From the NCBI GenBank assembly GCA_036245525.1, contig BTPG01000006.1, positions 89,397,535-89,461,534 on the forward strand: a DNA stretch of 64,000 bases. Direction: 5' to 3'. How positions within the stretch are numbered: the stretch's first letter is position 1; each line of letters begins with the position of its first letter. Made by a program: the position numbers and the translations under genes. Below the pieces are notes generated by a model. It was not told where the DNA came from. It worked only from the letters and a program-made list of their open reading frames with translations, and searched no databases. Shown here piece by piece: positions 61,055-64,000 of this stretch. This stretch comes from Semisulcospira habei (lineage: Eukaryota > Mollusca > Gastropoda > Semisulcospiridae).

Positions 61055-62265
61055 TCTTTTTAAGTCCCCTCTATTTATAGATGGGACTTTTTAGGACAGG
61101 TCGCTGTGGGGCGAATGTAATAGCATGTCCATGATGTCAAAGGCAGACAGGTTAAACCTCAAACAATTGAAGTAACAATATACAAATTACATCATGTCTA
61201 GTTATGTTAACCTCGCTGCTGAACATACATTTGGCGCAAAGCGCCATATGTGCGTATACATGTATAGTATGTATGTATGTATGTGTGTGCGTATGTATGT
61301 AAACAAGAGAATCTCCGATATTTCTGTACACACAAGCTTGAAACTTGGCGAAATATTTTTCTTAGTCGGTGGCTAAGAGAGCCTCCGAGCATATTGCAAT
61401 TGAATGTCTCATTGAAGACATAAACAACCGTTTATAAGAAGTCCGTTGACCCAGATTAGAGTCCGTAATATTTTTCATATTTACTTGAACTTTTGCATAT
61501 AGCCAGTTTGGAGAAAGATATTGGACGAGTTCGTTAGCCAGCTTTGTATCCTTTCAACTTCTTTAGTAAAAATTAATTCTTTTCAGAAAAGAATTAATAC
61601 ACTAAAAAACCTTTACTTCTAAAGAAAATTAGACAGTTGCGGTGACGTAAAAGTGGGAACTCCGTCACCACGCAGAAACTGACATAATAATGTAAATATG
61701 ACGTCATTCTTTCTCGCGAGTGTGGCTCTCTCTCTCTCTCACACAAACATGTGTGCATCTCCAGGAGGAATAGATCCTCATGCGCCCTCCAGCCGCATGA
61801 GGATCTATGCCTCTTGGATATGTTTGGAGCGCGTGCACGCACGCACACACACATCAATGCGCTTTCAGAAGAGCATGCAGGTGACCCTTGTACTTAATAT
61901 AACATGTAGAGTTAACCTGCTTTCACACAAATTATAGCAAGACTGAAATTGTACCATGAAGTTCTAGTTTTGTCACCATTTTCTCAAGCCTATGAAGCGA
62001 AAGTGAAACTCATATAACGTAAAATATAAAATTACGTAAAAACTAAAACTTACGTCATGACAAATGATGTTTGACAAATCAATGACACGTATGTCCTGTG
62101 CCCCTTATAAAACTCACTGACGCATTGGCAGATCTGCGAGACTTTTTCAATAGGAGATAAATAAACATCAGAATCAGGTCAAAGTCAAAAGGTAGAGACC
62201 ATTGACAGCGAGGACAGCTCTCATATAGAAGGGACTTGTGGATTATGGTTCATCCCATCTTGTTA
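61055..62265. repeat. 1.2-kb interspersed repeat, uninterrupted copy
   Basis: Begins AAGTCCCCTCTATTTATAG and ends near ATATAGAAGGGACTTGTGG, giving inverted TATAGA(A/T)GGGACTT-like termini of a probable non-autonomous DNA transposon. It aligns with 49850-50529 plus 56822-57330 but lacks the DIRS element. Includes a (GTAT)n tract (61262-61300), a (TC)n tract (61723-61740) and a CTCATGCGGC hairpin (61768-61815). Confidence 0.8.
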
Positions 62266-64000
62266 AAGTGTAGGCAGTACCGCCATGAAAAGTGCATTAT
62301 CCTGTAAATTCAACTTACGGGCACCAAATTTCAGACACAGCTAGCCGTCAATACGCTATTGGTAAAACCAGTAGCATGTCATCAAGATTTTGCCTTGGAA
62401 CCATCAACAACCAAAAAAAATCATTTGTGACGTCATTTTTTTAAATGGCCATTTTACCACCATTGCTTTTTAACCACAGCTAAATAATGTAATTTGAAAG
62501 TTAGGAACATTTAGTTTTCGCTTTTGATTAGTTTGATTATAGTGGAATATAACTGTGATTGCTGACATGAATACCAATGACGAATGGCCACCATTTTCAA
62601 GATGGCGCCTACACACCCTATGTTTTTTTATAGTTTGGGGGGTGGTAAACAATATAGGGTACCAATCGGCTGAGGTTAACACAAGCAATAAAATAAATAT
62701 ATATTTGGATAGCCAGATAATTGCTCTTTTCCAAGCCAGTAGGATATCAGTAGGAAAAGTGTACAAGTTTTGCATGAAAATTAATTATTTCTTGTCTGCG
62801 CTTTCGTCAGTCTCTTTTTGAAATCATTCAATATACCATATTTCAATATTTCAGACCACAGTGAAGGAAGTGTATGTCAATGAGTATTGCAAGACAATGA
62901 TTGTGAGGAATGAAACTAGACTGTAGTATTGATATAATAACGCGCTAATTATTGGGCATCGGACAAACATGGCCACCATTTTCCAAATGGCCACCGATCA
63001 CTCATCTGTAGCCTCAGGAAATAGGTTGATGTGCACAATGTGCAACCAAAATGACTTTGAGCCAGTTATTTTTTAAGGAAAACAACATGAATATAAACTA
63101 AGCTACCCCTGTTTATATTTGCGAGTACCAATGAGGTGTAACAAGGTGTTAATGACAAGCTAGGTTCATCTAGGCACCAACAAGACGCTTTGAAGTAAAT
63201 AAGGGCATACTACCATTGCAACACATGACATAAAAGACTTGTTTCATTGTCAGCTGATTTATTATTTGTCACTGTATTATCAAGCTATTAGCCGTCTTAT
63301 AAATATAAGAACCCAAACAACCCAAACACTTCCCATTTCTCAACCGTTACATCTTACTTAACCTGCAGTCTGTTTTTGGCTAATATGACACGTAACATTC
63401 ATCTTTTGAACATTACAAGATTGACAATTACAGCCACATATACAAAAAAAAACTGATAGGACTTACAAATTAAAACAGAAACGGTATTCGCAACTTATAT
63501 TTTACTCTATTACAAGATAAAATATTATGAACCTGTGTCATGCTGCATCCTCTGAGGTCCAGGTCATAGCTGCCATATTTCCCAAAACTTTTGAGTAAGT
63601 CATGTCTCTCAAATTACTGAATAATTTATGATGATATTATGTATTTGAACAGAAATATAGGAAACGAACAATTTGTTGATAATGTAATAAAGGTCAAGGT
63701 CACAACGGCTTAAGTGCACGCAAGAATTTAAACCAAAGAACCAATTTAATCTAAGTTTAAGATGATGATAGTGCTACTCATAGCAGATTGTTTGATGTTA
63801 GAATCAGGTTCTCATCCTCAAGGTCAAGGTCATGGCTACCATATTTGTCTTGGCACTTACTGCAGGCTTCTGCTCTCAAACGACTTGACCAATATGATTC
63901 AAATTAAGGTAATGATACTCCAAATAAAGCCAAAGCATAATCAGTCTGATAATTTCAAATATATTGCCCGGACAAGAATATATTACTTACAAAGACACAT
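62266..64000. other. AT-rich stretch, no gene recognised
   Basis: No convincing exon on either strand. The motif AAGGTCAAGGTCA occurs at 63690-63705 and 63820-63832 within two related segments (63545-63600 and 63810-63870), which look like an old tandem repeat. Confidence 0.5.

Overview
This is eukaryotic, very probably molluscan (marine gastropod-like) genomic DNA. Coding sequence is split into exons with GT/AG junctions, there are long simple-sequence tracts, and most of the window is a dense, nested population of transposable elements. No bacterial operons, rRNA or intact tRNA genes were seen. The species guess is an inference from the receptor type and the mix of elements (CR1/Jockey-like, RTE-like, DIRS, Penelope-like, TTAA-bounded MITEs).

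Two host genes can be supported, both on the minus strand. (1) A giant cell-surface receptor gene runs from 35734 down past the left edge: signal peptide, an 11-residue basic coding minisatellite, a VWA domain split over two exons, LDL-receptor class A (LDLa) exons, and one 3.5 kb exon with CUB-like, C-type lectin-like, LDLa, leucine-rich repeat (LRR) and second C-type lectin-like regions. Seven exons join in compatible phase and give at least 1867 residues. It looks like the ectodomain of a GRL101-type LDLa/LRR receptor; any membrane part lies outside the window. Intron 6 (3496-27469, about 24 kb) is packed with retroelements. (2) The last two coding exons of a TMEM53-like (DUF829) gene lie at 57900-58049 and 49139-49456; their intron carries a DIRS retrotransposon.

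Mobile DNA by region: 4.7-5.8 kb foldback-like inverted repeat; 6.1-8.1 kb RTE-like LINE with a twin-priming type 5' inversion; 9.27-12.17 and 20.86-26.4 kb, two copies of one composite repeat with a decayed LINE, the second split by a Penelope-like fragment that is itself split by an RTE-like LINE with an intact 757-codon frame; 12.2-13.2 kb SGNH-esterase remnant; 14.3-17.5 kb CR1/Jockey-like LINE; 17.76-20.5 kb element flanked by (AT)n; 27-47 kb, many short hairpin elements bounded by TTAA (piggyBac-type); 44.2 and 46.4 kb Penelope-like palindromes; 50.5-56.8 kb DIRS element with gag, RT-RNase H, tyrosine recombinase and an internal complementary region; and 58.2-60.7 kb, a retrozyme-like array.

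The most notable find is at 58245-60680. Three minus-strand hammerhead ribozymes with complete conserved cores are spaced exactly 652 nt apart, with a fourth on the plus strand in an inverted arm. The array sits in a TTAA-type MITE and is flanked by a 13-bp target duplication. This is the architecture of retrozymes, non-autonomous elements thought to spread through self-cleaved, circularised RNA.
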